25,836 bases of DNA from positions 21,778 to 47,613 of the forward strand of contig JH153157.1 of the NCBI GenBank assembly GCA_000226015.1, given 5' to 3'. This document shows, one piece after another, positions 9,082 through 20,809 of this stretch (positions within the stretch are counted from its first letter, which is position 1; the number at the start of each line of letters is the position of its first letter). This stretch comes from Mnemiopsis leidyi (lineage: Eukaryota; Ctenophora; Tentaculata; Lobata; Bolinopsidae). A model generated the notes under the pieces. It worked only from the letters and a program-made list of their open reading frames with translations. It was not told the DNA's origin and searched no databases. The position numbers and the translations under genes are program-made.

Positions 9082-9612
9082 TCCTGCCACGTTGACGTGC
9101 TGAACTGTCCGCACGACCACGGGATAAACTCGTGCTGCAACTTCAGGTTCTAGATTTACCCGGGCTTCTGGAACTGTTTCTCTCTGTCCGGAAGTTGTGA
9201 TGTCACAGCTCGGAAAAGAGGGTAGACAGAATCCAGGGAAAGGGAGAGGAACTAGCTCTAGTTAGCAATCAGGGTGGGAGGTTTGTAGAGAAGCTAGGAC
9301 TGGGACTGTGTGACTGATAGGAAGTTGCCCCATAGTGAAGCTAACCAAGTGTCTACCAGCAAATTTAGTCCATCAGGGGAACTACTTTACAACCCATAAA
9401 ACTTCTCCACTTCCACATAACTACGCTAACTTCATGGCTGCGTTCTCAGATACTATCGCAGTTCATTAGCACGTCAAGCCAAGAACGCTGACTCGGCATT
9501 AGTCTTGATGTCGGGGTTACCAAGTTCAAAGTACGCAGATAAATCGGGAAGTTTATCAGAAGTACTGTGTGATTATAGAGGAGAGTTAGAGAGAGGAGAG
9601 CGGTGGAGCAGA
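9082..9612. other. No confident gene
   Basis: A plus-strand frame from 9081 is cysteine-rich (HVDVLNCPHDHGINSCC) but hits a stop after about 25 codons and has no start or splice support. Otherwise nothing recognised. Confidence 0.3.
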
Positions 9613-9678
9613 ACTAAGTTTTACAAAACAGTGTAACAAACTGATACTAAGTTTTACAAAACAGTGTAACAAACTGAT
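9613..9678. repeat. 33-bp perfect tandem duplication
   Basis: Copy 1 at 9613-9645 and copy 2 at 9646-9678 (start ACTAAGTTTTACAAAACAGT) are identical, so the duplication is recent. Confidence 0.95.
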
Positions 9679-9874
9679 ACTGCATGGGAGGAAACATTGC
9701 AGTGGAAGCACCGAACTGAAGACTTCATATTTAACTTCTTATTTCTATCAATGTATAATAGAACATAACAAAGTACAAACCTTAAATCAACTAACCAAAT
9801 CGATCTAAACAACTTTAGGTTGAACAAGATAGCACGAGATAGCACTCGGGTGAGCTGGGATAACTGGGATAACT

Positions 9875-10090
9875 GGATGGCTCAAAATTCCCACTGCATT
9901 GGTTTTATAGACTTTATCCTCAAAGACTAGTCACCGGAAGCCGGAGTTGGAGTGGTTCTCCGTATCAGGACCGGAGTGTCCCCGACTCCGGGTAATCATC
10001 ATTTCTGGTGACGCAGACGACATCGTCAGCATCAAACTTCGTCACTCGTGATCTGTTGTTGGACGAGATACGGCCTAAATCCTGACTGGT
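9875..10090 (-). repeat. Left arm of long inverted repeat
   Basis: The minus strand of this segment aligns with the plus strand of 10487-10722. Shared blocks, in order: CAGTCA, GATTTAGGCCG, GTCCAACAA, GCGTCACCAGAAA, ACGGAGAACC, CTCCA, GTGAC, TCTTT, ATAAA, GGGAA and GCCA. By eye the arms are roughly 65-75 percent identical, so this is an old duplication. The spacer is about 400 bases. It is either one foldback element or two copies of a dispersed repeat in opposite orientation. Confidence 0.75.
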
Positions 10091-10118
10091 ATTGACCATA
10101 TACGACATGTGAGGAGGT

Positions 10119-10153
10119 CACGTGACGCAACAGAATTGCAAGTAAGTCACGTG
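10119..10153. promoter_or_regulatory. Pair of CACGTG E-boxes
   Basis: CACGTG at 10119-10124 and at 10148-10153, inside the spacer of the long inverted repeat. The motif is known as a bHLH (USF/MYC/MITF-TFE type) site; function here is unproven. Confidence 0.3.
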
Positions 10154-10486
10154 TCAATGTAGAACTGCGAAGGAAGGACCAGGGAAGGACATGCGGGATT
10201 ATCGTGAGCGGTTTGAGGAGATAGGGGACAAAGGAAGGTATGTGTAGCGTGCCGGAGTGTGCTATCTTCACATTCTTTGTCGATTTGACGGGGAAATACG
10301 TGTGGCAGGGGTGACGGGAGTGTCATATCTGACTACATCGTGTATGTGTGGCGGTATGCTTAAATCTTTCATTAATGATAATATATAGGGTTAGAGTTAA
10401 CGGAAAGACGAAAATTACAGTGAAAAATAATGACAACAGCACTTGGTTCCATTCCATCATACATCAATGTTTTATTCATTGCTTCA

Positions 10487-10722
10487 CCTATCAGTCACGA
10501 TTTAGGCCGAAAATTTGTCCAACAATTAAGTATGAGTCATCGATGACGAAATATGGTGTTTACGGTGTAGTATGCGTCACCAGAAAGAAACTTCGCCCGA
10601 GATTCGATAATACGGTGTCAGTTCGGGCCTGACACGGAGAACCGCTCCACCTTCAGCTTTAAGTGACAAATCTTTATGTATAACGTCGATAAATCCTCTG
10701 CTATGGGAAAATTAAGCCACTC
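10487..10722 (+). repeat. Right arm of long inverted repeat
   Basis: Partner of the minus-strand copy at 9875-10090, see there. A 94-residue open frame overlaps it (10348-10632), but it starts in the spacer, has no known domain and is probably incidental. No terminal target duplication was identified for the pair. Confidence 0.75.
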
Positions 10723-12291
10723 TTCGATAATGCTGTCTTTAGTTGCCCAATTTAGTGTTTTTTCAGTAAGACCATTGATATCTTTAGTTAAACTGCCGAT
10801 ATCTCACATCTACAGTTTAACTGTCATTTATCCTCCGTTAAACAGTTGAACTGTTCACATGGCATGAGAATTTAGCTTAAATGCTAAGTTGACTGAACAA
10901 AGCTTCTACTGCGGTGATATAAAACATTGAATCGTAAACATGCAAATAGTGATATAAAAGTAAAAATGTGCTACAAATTACACGAATAACAACATAAACA
11001 ATATGGAGAGACATAATCCCCCACCCAGATACTACTACTGCGAAGGTATATAACGAGATAAAGATCGTATTATACAGTCATACCCAAGCCTTAAACTTGA
11101 AGAATAACTATTGCAACAAGTAACTAGTAAGCAGGATTAACATTTGCTGTTGTAGAGTTCGCGGGATAAAGAAAAATAGCACCGCTCTGTCCGCTAACCC
11201 AGAAAAAAATTAGCACGCGGTCGTTGAAACTTACTTGGCTACCGAAGTAGCGGAACTTTGCTCATAGACGGGCTTGTCTCGCCGAATTTACTGCTCCATT
11301 GTTACTATTAAACTGCTAACTTAACATTAGTTGTGGGGTTAAATTTTAAATTTAGTTAATAATTTAATAGAACTTGGGTGACCAATCATCAAGTTGTCCT
11401 TGAGTTTAAAACAAATTACCATTTTTATCGAAACGTAGGGTAGTTATAGCTGTCGTTTCGGCAAACTGCTCAAAAGTATTAGACTTTATTAAAATCTAGA
11501 TATTCAGTATGAATAGCTATGGTTGAATGACTCTTGGTTAGCGAACTAAGCCATATTTAGACACAAATGTAAGTGCTGATGTCTGATGTCTGATAAAGGG
11601 TTTACCCTTCAAACGTACAAGACCGCCGACAGAGACAATGGACCCCAAAAAGGAATCTGGAATCTGTTTGAAATTTTAAACTCGAAATAGATTTCCCTGT
11701 TGAAAAGTTGCTAAGTTGGGCGGTGGTCCATGGATTGTTAAAGTTGAAAAACGATAGTTTATATTAGCTAATAATACTCGCCGGGGCCCAGATGTCAGAT
11801 CCGAGAATGACAGTATCTATCACGAGGCATATCGTCAGGTGCCACACTTCACTTTTCCCCGTTTTAAAGTAGAAATAGAATGGTGCTAACAGGGCAGCGA
11901 AAGTTCTATTTTGGGAACACCACCAGGGACCCTCAAACAGTTTAAAAAATAGGTAGAACTCCTTTAAAGTTTTGAACCTAAAATATTGAGCAGGGAGGAA
12001 CCTTAGAAAGTTGGGAAAAGTTTGCCCCCGGGACTTGTATCCTATCATTATTGGTTGAATTGATAAGTTAATAACACACATAATTACTTAATCTGACATA
12101 GCGCTAGAGAGGTTACAAGTTTTATCTAACAACAGTGTTTTACCTCATGAGCTCATGGAATATCGAAAAACGAAGGATAATATAAGACTGCCGAAATGTA
12201 AGGTTGACAGTGATTTGAATAAGTAAACTTTTGAACAGAGATATTGTAATAACTATGAGTCTACTCAACTCTTTAGTACTTCGTAGACCGT
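10723..12291. other. AT-rich stretch, no gene seen
   Basis: Holds a 105-residue minus-strand open frame (12081-11764) with a true ATG but no domain, signal or splice evidence. One or two frames of this length are expected by chance in this much AT-rich DNA. Confidence 0.4.
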
Positions 12292-12419
12292 AGTAGGGAC
12301 ATACTGGTTTAACTCGAAATAAGTGAAACATGTTACGATCAATAGTAAGGGTAATAGTAGGGACATACTGGTTAAACTCGAAATAAGTGAAACATGTTAC
12401 GATCAATAGTCAGGGTAAA
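12292..12419. repeat. 64-bp tandem duplication
   Basis: Copies at 12292-12355 and 12356-12419, starting AGTAGGGACATACTGGTT, differ at only a few positions. Confidence 0.95.
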
Positions 12420-13430
12420 GAACAATAGCATACCTGCACGTCCTGAGCCTGTGACGTGAGGCGAGGGGATATCTCGTATAAGTTCATTTCTATCAAATAG
12501 TGAACTAAGTCGAACTCAAAGAAACCGTAGACACTAGTTCACGTTTTCAAGACATCTCCCATAGCAAATCGCAAATTTCAAGACATTATGGTGATAGAAT
12601 CGACAACATGGAATCAGCCAAACACTGGAAAATTCCGTTCCGTTTAAACTTCTGCGCTTCCAGACACATTAAAGCAAACATTTGGTAATACATCACCACG
12701 TCACCACGTCTGACTAAAGAAAACTAGGGCATGAGGACGGAGCACCCGACAAAAAGATTGCTGGAATTAGTACCGTCTGAGGGTCAAAGTTAACAAATTA
12801 CTATTTACAGGTAGGTTTTACAAAGATTCACAAGCGTATGTTGACAGACCCCAGTTTTTGTGATTGAACTTTGGGAGGTATCGTTAAAAGTTTACCTTAC
12901 TTGTATTATTCATTAATTTCAACATTCACGCTAAACTGAGTCCTTCTAAATGCAATCGACGTTAAACCCTTGAAAGGAACGAAGGTTTGGATAAATCTCA
13001 CGATTTCACAGCTCAAATTCTAAAACCTATAAAGGCAGATAACCTTCAGCCCGTCATCAAGCAAACAGAAAAGTACAGTACTCACAATCTAATCACCGAT
13101 AAAAACTAAGACGCAAAAAGTCAAGACTTAGGTTTTCAGGACCTATCAACAGATGGATGGAGAGCCAGACTGGCGACAAAAGCCAAGCATCCAGGAGGGA
13201 TTGTGGAAAGTCTTACCAGACGACCTTGTCTAAGGTCCGACTATCGGGGGGAACTAATTAACGGCCAGCAGGAAGGAGACCCGGTAACGTCAACAGGAAC
13301 AGAGATGGTCTCACTTGTCGTGCTTCAACCAGGCCTGCTGACAATCTACTTCACGTTCTGGGGTGGAGGTAGACCTGAAGTTTACGTCAGTTCCACCTCA
13401 CTTCCGCATGTTTGGATCGCTACCAGCACG
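12420..13430. other. No confident gene
   Basis: Near 13127-13139 the plus strand has a pyrimidine-poor TTTTCAG that could be an acceptor. The following 100 bases are open in more than one frame, so coding cannot be assigned. Nothing else recognised. Confidence 0.3.
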
Positions 13431-13434
13431 GATA

Positions 13435-13690
13435 TGATTGTTTCGCGCCGCGTACGCGCAGCGTGCGGGCCCGATTTTTGCGAGCTTACGTCGTCGTTTT
13501 AACCGTAGGGCGTGTCAGGTGGTTTAGCTGTTAGACCACGAGGGGCGTCACGTGGGAAGATCTGTTGCTAGGATACGGAGGTATAGTGCACGTGGTACCG
13601 CGTGACTGCGCGTCTTGTTTAAAAATCATGATGAGCCTCGTGTGTCGGCCGGAGATCGAACGGTCGGAGGAAGCCTGGCAAGAGGAAGTG
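13435..13690. other. CpG-dense block
   Basis: Thirteen CpGs occur in the 60 bases from 13441, including the palindrome CGCGTACGCG at 13449-13458. CACGTG boxes lie at 13549-13554 and 13589-13594. It may be an unmethylated CpG island-like regulatory block. Two adjacent open frames (13203-13502, 13565-13855) overlap it without recognisable domains. Confidence 0.45.
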
Positions 13691-13859
13691 CAGCATCAAC
13701 ACTGCTGTCAACGGTCAGATAGCCACAATCCTACAACGTGCCGACTATCTTATCGAATATCGGCTTCATTATCAGCTTCCTTATTGTACAAAAGTCGGCC
13801 TTTTAAATCTCACACATTGTATGTCACAATTCCTGACATTATCCCCTTTACATGAAATG

Positions 13860-14702
13860 TCCGATGTCAGAAGTATTCTGGGGATGGTTTGAAGCCTAGG
13901 GTTTCGGAAATTCCCCTGTTTGATCACCTAGTTTACCGCCACACATTACAACCAAGTTTAGACTTTTGGTGAATTATAAAATCTAGAGAATTTTGCAAGA
14001 CAATGATCTTGACAATAGTACAAACAGCCAATACAGACTACTGACATCTGCCGGGAGTGTCTAAACAAAGGTTACCGAAATGAAGTGATGTTCAAAGTAC
14101 AAACTGGTCGCTTTAAGGTGTATTCTAGGATAGAGATTATTGAGACACTCAAACACAAAGGGTAGAATGGTGGCGGTGTGGCTGCAACTTGGCAACTTAG
14201 TTGGGTTTATTACTGAGGTGGACCAAACCGACCTTGCACCAATATACGAAACAGATCAATGTTCTGTGTTCTCAAACTTAGGAGTGAACCTGTCCACCGC
14301 CCAGCCTGCATAAACAGTGGTTTAACAAAGTCTAAAGTGTAAAGCAAAAAGTGGCTGCAGCAGTTTAAACGAGCATATAACGCCAGTGCGAGAGGTGTTT
14401 AAATGATTGTTTAATCCCGCTCGCGCATTAAACCTAATCGAAAAGCGGAAGGGTTTTATGGTCGGATAAAACATGCGCTGCGACGCAGCAAGCCACCATT
14501 CTATCAAGCGAAGCAGCAAGGGTCTATACTAAACTCAACTACACTATAAGTTATTTGAATCCGATCAGGGTTCTGGAGATTGTAGTTTATACTATTACTT
14601 GTAAGAATTGTGACGATGTACGTGTATTGTTATGGATTAATTCATGGTATTAAGAATGTTGAGTTTGTGCTACATTAGTGCATTTTAATAACAATACAGC
14701 AT
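13860..14702. other. No gene seen
   Basis: No supported exon, repeat or RNA. Short open frames only. Confidence 0.4.
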
Positions 14703-14927
14703 ATAAAGTTCGGTGTCCGACCTCCTGCCCCAGAACATCGTGCCCCAGAGCACTTTAACCCAGTAATTTAGCCCCAGTGACGTCCTGATCGACAACAGAC
14801 AACTTTGTTAGGGTTAGGGTTAGGGTTAGGGTTAGGGTTTGGGTTAGGGTCGCTGGGGCCAAATATGTGGAAAAAAATGTTGTGGGGCACGATGTTGTGG
14901 GGCAGGACGACGGGAACCATAAAGTTC
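14703..14927. mobile_element. 207-bp TIR element with telomere-like core and 9-bp target duplication
   Basis: ATAAAGTTC occurs at 14703-14711 and again at 14919-14927, directly flanking a 207-base insert (14712-14918). The insert has terminal inverted repeats: 14724-14747 pairs with 14883-14906 in 23 of 24 bases, and pairing weakens but continues to the tips (GGTGTCC and GGGAACC). A nested second pair is GCCCCAGTGAC (14771-14781) with GTCGCTGGGGC (14849-14859). Between them is a TTAGGG array. No coding capacity. The 9-bp duplication and long TIRs fit a non-autonomous Mutator-like MITE; Merlin-like is an alternative. The superfamily is inference. Confidence 0.85.
14808..14849 (+). repeat. (TTAGGG)n internal telomere-like array
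   Basis: Five perfect TTAGGG units, one TTTGGG, then one TTAGGG. TTAGGG is the ancestral animal telomere repeat. Here it is the core of the TIR element at 14712-14918, not a chromosome end. Confidence 0.97.
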
Positions 14928-14929
14928 TA

Positions 14930-17441
14930 TATAAATATACGTTTATATAAGTGTGCGATGTGAAAATAATTAATTATCATACAGCTGATGGATGTCCCTT
15001 CAACGGATGGGTTGAAAACGTTAGCGGCAATCCACTATCAGAATCCGTTACCAGTCACAGTAAGTTCGAATATCAAAAACCTGAAGGCGTTTATAATCAG
15101 GGAAAACCAGTCAAGGGAATTCCCAGTTCTCAGGACGTCTGACAACAACAAATTGTGATTCTGACTTGTAATTGGTCTCGTCGACTTGTTCAAGCAAAGT
15201 AAAAACAAACGAGAAAACAATTTACAAACGACAGAACAATAACTCAAAGCGTGATCGACAGGAGGCCTCGAGAAAAGTTTGTACAGTAAAACAATGCGAT
15301 AAGAGAGACACAATTAGGTCTAGGAAAAGGAGTGGAGATTTCCGGGGAAGATCTAGGTTAACTGTTTAGTGAGAGGAAGGTTCACTGTAGTTAACCGCTG
15401 CAGTTCGGCAGTTTTAAGACTGGGGCTCGTAAATTATTAAAGATGAGCTGTTTTGTTTGAGTTTCACTGGCAATGTTTAATTTCAAAACCGGTATAAAAA
15501 AATACTCAGGGATTGTGTTTGTATTGCTGCTATAAAGCTGTGTTATATAAGAGGTTAAAAAACGGTTATCTTGTGGCTTTTAATCGGCTCCAGAAAACTC
15601 GGCAGATCTTTAAGTATTGGCTATGTAATGGCCGGTTTAAAGATTCATATTGGCTTTTAAAATTGTATGCAGGGCTCCAAAAGATACAATTTTCTCATTT
15701 CTGGACAGGTCACAATGTTACAACCAATTAACTTTTAAAGATTATGTTTCGAAGATGCAGTCTCAGATACCAATAAAATGTGGAAAGACATTGCTTTTAT
15801 GAGAATGCTTTAACGGGAGAATATATCATGCACAGTTAAAGTTCCATTGTTCCAAAGTAATTAAGAAATTTAGAATTTATAAATTTATAATCAAAATGAT
15901 TATGTTTAGTAGAATGAACCGTGAAAGTAAATAAACCATTAATTATCGGTAGTTTCACAAGTACAGGAAAAGAAAAAGTACTTGCGAGGATAAGTAAGAA
16001 ATTTACACGTTATAACTATATAAAACCACTGTTTGATCTCTACCAAGTCAAGCCAGTACTAGGATTGAGGATAGGTCCGATAGCCAACAAATAACACGCT
16101 TTATGGCAGTAAGTTAACCTTGACATTTACCCACTGCGTTAGAGCAAGATAATTGAGGGGCAGGACAACTGGAATCGTCTGGAAAGTAATGTTTCCCCCA
16201 TTAGCAGTTCAGAACTGGCCCGGTTACTCGGAACCATTACGATTACCAAATAGGACAGCTGTTGGAACAGACTGTCATACCTCTATAGTGTACTCCTGTC
16301 GTCCTTAATGAACGACTCTTCTGTAGCCCCCCTCTCTCTCTCTGTCTCGGAGTTCAATTTGTTGAGTCAGTATGGTGTAGTGGAACTCTTGACAAGGAAA
16401 TATCTCGGTATACCTACACAATCACGACAACCAATTAGAACAGTCGGCATGATTTGTACTGACCAGGGCTACACGACAGTTATAATAGCGACGTTATCTA
16501 AAGTTATCTAGGAGGGGCAGTACGGAGGTACAGGTATTGTCTAGAAATCGTGGGAATGTTGTGGAATATATTTTAGTATTAAATATCATCTTACAGATTT
16601 AGACAGACTTACGGGTACTGTTACGACAGATTTTAAAATCAATTATTTGGTTTCACTTACTGTCATAAGACATAAATTGTCATAAACAGATGAAACAACT
16701 TAACCTCTATCCACTTCAGTGTTTATAAGATCCCCGCTAAGCGCGGTAAGAAGTTGAAGTTGAGCAGAGCATGGAATTCTAACTTAAGTTTGACAGCAGA
16801 ACCATTGAGGCTTAAGTAACAACAAAAATTTATGACTAATTTATTCGGAACAATTCTTGATTTGGTGCGCTAAAGTACGCAAATCTATCGTGCATTTTCT
16901 TTGTCCTCGGAGATAGTCCAAATCTAAGTCACTATCTCTATGTTGCAGACGGATCAAAGAAATACTTCCCATCGCTAAAGTGGTGACTGTTAATTGAGTA
17001 TGTGGTGAGGTCCCAACTGCTGCTGCCCGCCTTCTTGCCCACCATTTGTTGACAAAGCCGCTAGTACAACTCGCCGGAATTTACAACCACACTGGCGTGA
17101 GAATAACACGGCAGATAGATATTGTTCTGTATCAATTCCAGGTCACACATAGTGGTTCCACATAGTAGCAGCTATTTTACCACGATTAAACACAATCATC
17201 AAAATTTAATTTGGATATAGAGTTATTTCTGAGTATAACTATGAAAGTTTCCAAGGGGCAAACAACCGTTTCAAAGTTTACCTTTAATGCCAACAGAATG
17301 ATCGCATGCAAATTATGGGTGTGCTTGCCGCTTGGTGCATCGTATCAGGTTCAAGAAACAGCCAAAAACCGCAGTTGACCAATGATATCTTTCAAAAGGA
17401 AGGAGCATCAGAGGGCTCAGGGCATGTAGTGGTCGAGGGGC
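14930..17441. other. No confident gene
   Basis: Only short open frames without domains (for example 15513-15731 and 16308-16511 on the plus strand). A CT microsatellite lies at about 16326-16345. No splice-supported exon, tRNA or element recognised. Confidence 0.35.
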
Positions 17442-17472
17442 CATGTTATAGCACATGTTAAGCTATAACATG
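17442..17472. repeat. Perfect 11-bp hairpin
   Basis: CATGTTATAGC (17442-17452) pairs exactly with GCTATAACATG (17462-17472) around a 9-base loop. Confidence 0.9.
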
Positions 17473-18398
17473 TCGCTTGTTTTTACTTTCTATTGTGAGG
17501 TTCATTATAAATCACTTTTCTCACAAATAACGCTGCAATCTTAAGCACCAATAATATCGGTAAAAGCTAGGCGGGTAATCCGGAATCCCCGGGAACAAAT
17601 TTGAAAATTAGAATCAAGGTCACGATTACGATGGCATAACGTTACAACGGTTGTTTTATTGTAAGTGTTAACGAAAATAGGTAAACAGCTGGTGAGTTTT
17701 TCTAAAACAAATACCATAGACAGGACTAAGGAACACGCAGACCAACTGACAACTTGATCCACGAACCAACAGTAGGATTAAATCGAACGGTCTAATCGAT
17801 AGTACTCGAATTACCTGATCAAGATCAATGAAAAACTGGAAATGATCTCAGTCTAAAACATATAATATGGTGCTGACATCTGGCGGTATACGGATGGAAT
17901 GGTGGAAGGAGGGTAGATGTAAACTGAAAATAGTCGGAACAAATACAATTTTGAGTTTAGTCGGTGTTTTTGATACATGTTTGTAGATCATCAAAATGTT
18001 TTAGAACTATGTGGATACCTACTCAATTGCAATATATCTAAAAATGAGTTGAAATCCTTTCTATACGACATATTTAACAAGGTTCCGAGCAGTCCAATCA
18101 TTTGTGCAACCTTTTCAATAATTAGTTTTAAACTATTTCAACACTACAAATTAAATACATTTATTGAGTATGATTATGATGTTGAAAATCGGAACGTGGT
18201 TACCAATTAACAACTTGTGTCTCTTGTCCGAGTCTACTCCGAGAAAACAAGAAATTATGAACAATTAAAAGTAGTTAGTTAGAAAGAAGTTGAAACAAAA
18301 GATACGGCAACATATGAAGTATCGAACAGGGTGCATCATATAAAAATATGGGATACAATTAAGTTTTCAAAACAGCATACTTGTGTTATAAATCCAAT
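17473..18398. other. No confident gene
   Basis: A 77-residue plus-strand frame with a true ATG (17977-18210) has protein-like composition but no recognised domain and no splice or promoter support; left uncalled. Confidence 0.35.
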
Positions 18399-18458
18399 AA
18401 ATACCTCGAAAACTGACATCAACTATTAAAATACCTCGAAAACTGACATCAAGTATTA
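18399..18458. repeat. 30-bp tandem duplication
   Basis: Two copies starting AAATACCTCGAAAACTGACA at 18399 and 18429, one mismatch, with the start of a third (AATACC) at 18460. Confidence 0.93.
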
Positions 18459-18459
18459 G

Positions 18460-19823
18460 AATACCACGTCTGATCACGTACTCATGTAAGTAAGATGAGT
18501 AAGTAAGATGACCTGTGATGACGAGTCTGTTGTATCAGACTTGTAACGTACATCACAGTGCTGAACTGATGAACGAATAACGAAACTTTTTGTACGGTAT
18601 GAGAAGATTTGTCATCATACAAGCATGATTTACATTTTACAATACTGAGATCTGCAAACATGCTCTTTCCTAACTCTTTCTAAATCGGCTGTCTTACAAA
18701 TTGTACTACATATTATAAGCGGAACGTTAAATGACATATAGTTTGCCTACTGGGGTCAAATATGTGGTACTAAAATTCCCTGCATTAGGTATTTTACTAC
18801 TTATCAGAGACATTTCCTCCCTCAAGATCATTCTTCAGTACCCTTAAATGTCAAGTCCTCCGATCTTGTCTTCCACCTGTTCTCAGAAAGTAGATGAATT
18901 TTGGGAAAAATTAACGGCAACTATTGATTGTCAGAGCTAAAAAGTCATATTATTGTCGGAGTTAGAGCTACATAAAGCCAAGTTCAACAGCTGCGTATTA
19001 CTCTAATGCAAGTTACCATGAGTGATTATAATCCAATAATTCTGTAGATGACAATATTTCAGAAGGTGGGCCCAAAAAACCATGCATACGAATGAAAATC
19101 TCTTCACAAGCTCTCCTACAATTCTCTCGCTCTTTTTAAGAAAATACTAAAAACATTCCAGGAAGTAAATTCTTAAATTGTAGCCCAATTTACCCGTACC
19201 TCAACATAGCTATAGTCGTAGTTGATCAGTGGGAACAATGACCTGAAAATGAACTGCGACTATATAGAACTGCCTGTTGACACCGGCTGTGTGACACGTG
19301 CTGTAACGTCCTGGCAAATTTCCAAATTTCAGAAACATCACAGTAACCCTGCACAAGATACTATACCTTGCTATAGGCACAGTTTAAAATTATAATAACC
19401 CCCTCTAGTCAGCTAGTTTTGTACAGCCAAGCTGCTTCCCGGTGTTTCAAAATTAACAGCTCCATTCAATCACGACAGCCCTTCCTCCTTGGAAAACCAA
19501 CTGTAAGAAGCAAAACTTCGACAATTAGGCTGACAAATAATTGTAGAAACTAAATACTAGTCCGATATGAGCATATCGGTCGTCTGAAGAAACAATAAAA
19601 CAATGATAAGAACAATTAATTATTTAGATTAGGAGGGCGGAGCAATTGGTACATGACAATAATGATGCATTGTGTTGGAGCTGTTCAGGTTGCTGTTTTA
19701 AATTTTGTTGTTATACTCTTACGTAGGTGACTTCCAGAACTTGAGCTGAACTATTGATTACGGGGAGGGGGAAATTTGCTGTAAATAGTTGGCATAACGA
19801 CAATTAACGAGCGCTGCTATTTT
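18460..19823. other. No gene seen
   Basis: Contains an 18-base near-match (18750-18767) to the inner part of the TIR element at 14853-14870. A short TAAGTAAGATGA duplication lies near 18485-18510. No coding region recognised. Confidence 0.4.
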
Positions 19824-19919
19824 GAGGGGAATAATACCAAAACTTAATTTGTTTGGAGGGGAATATTTCCCAAACTTAATTTATTTGGTCAAATAAAGCC
19901 AAAACTTAATTTGATACGT
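19824..19919. repeat. 32-bp tandem triplication
   Basis: Three diverged units start at 19824, 19856 and 19888; the shared core is CCAAAACTTAATTT (CCCAAACTTAATTT in the middle unit). The first two also share GAGGGGAAT. Confidence 0.85.
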
Positions 19920-20480
19920 CACGATTTGCCGATTTACGAAAATTGTACTTGGTTATGACATAATGGAAGACGAACAAAAAAATAAACATCACGGCACATA
20001 AATAAAACGTTTTATGAATCTTTAAACGTAATAGATGAGTTTCTGTATTGAAGTATCTTAATACATTCGATAAATTCGGATACTAAAATACATTTGTATG
20101 AGAATATGTGACAATGTCACACGAGTAACAACTGCTAGAGGTGAAGGAAATGGAAACAGCACTAAACACTGAGTTGTTAGTTGGAAACATAAAATTATTG
20201 TGAAGCTGCACTGACTAACTGAAAATAACGATAGAAGTATGGCAGAAGTAAGGTTTATCACACAGGCGTGAATTAGTAAACTCCCGAGAAACATTGCAGT
20301 TCACAAGCTTTGTGCTAAATAATGTCAACGATGCGAACCATGGCAATGGTAGTTGAGATTGTTTTTCTTCCAAACAAAAAGTGATTAGTTTCAGATTCAA
20401 AGAACGACTATCAAAAACCAAGCGTGACAGAGAAAAGTCTGACAATCACGTACAGAAGTTATTAAGTGATTATATATATC

Positions 20481-20546
20481 GGTTAAAATGTTAAATGTCG
20501 ACTACCAATAAGATAGGTTAAAATGTTAAATGTCGACTACCAATAA
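20481..20546. repeat. 35-bp tandem duplication
   Basis: GGTTAAAATGTTAAATGTCG and following bases are repeated exactly at 20481 and 20516. Confidence 0.95.
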
Positions 20547-20701
20547 TAATTGAAAAACCAAAAGCCAAATAAATACGATTAGATTCGAAGGACAAGAGTC
20601 AAAAATGAGAATGAAATGGGGCATGGGCTATGCAAATCTGAAAAGACCGCAACAAAACACTGGACACACATATACACAATGTCCCCTGCGTAGTAGAATA
20701 C

Positions 20702-20808
20702 CCCGCGCGCGCGATACATTACACGTGGGCCAAGGTCACGTGACCCTTAAAGATTGTCACGTGCGCACCACGTGACTTAGTTTGACTGAACCACGTGCAG
20801 ATGACGTG
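20702..20808. promoter_or_regulatory. Cluster of five CACGTG E-boxes next to a CG-alternating tract
   Basis: CACGTG at 20722-20727, 20737-20742, 20758-20763, 20769-20774 and 20792-20797, plus a near-site GACGTGG at 20803-20809. The second is the core of a perfect 12-base palindrome GGTCACGTGACC (20734-20745), the form favoured by USF/MITF-TFE bHLH-zip factors. A CGCGCGCGCG tract (Z-DNA prone) sits just before. The spacing is irregular, so this is not a simple satellite. Enhancer or promoter role is inference; no adjacent gene is identified. Confidence 0.55.
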
Positions 20809-20809
20809 G

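Noticed and set aside
8783-9082. 99-residue minus-strand ORF starting with Arg-Glu repeats
   Set aside because: The start lies in the CT microsatellite and the rest has no recognisable feature.
9081-9216. Cysteine-rich plus-strand stretch
   Set aside because: Interrupted by a stop after about 25 codons, no start or splice site, and the frame enters through the CT microsatellite.
11764-12081. 105-residue minus-strand ORF with a true ATG
   Set aside because: No domain, signal or splice support; one or two frames this long are expected by chance in DNA of this composition.
13203-13855. Two adjacent plus-strand ORFs over a CpG-dense block, with a possible acceptor at about 13139
   Set aside because: Several frames are equally open and equally protein-like because stops are rarer in GC-rich DNA; starts are non-ATG; no family recognised.
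17977-18210. 77-residue plus-strand ORF
   Set aside because: True ATG and plausible composition, but no domain, neighbours or splice evidence; within chance expectation.
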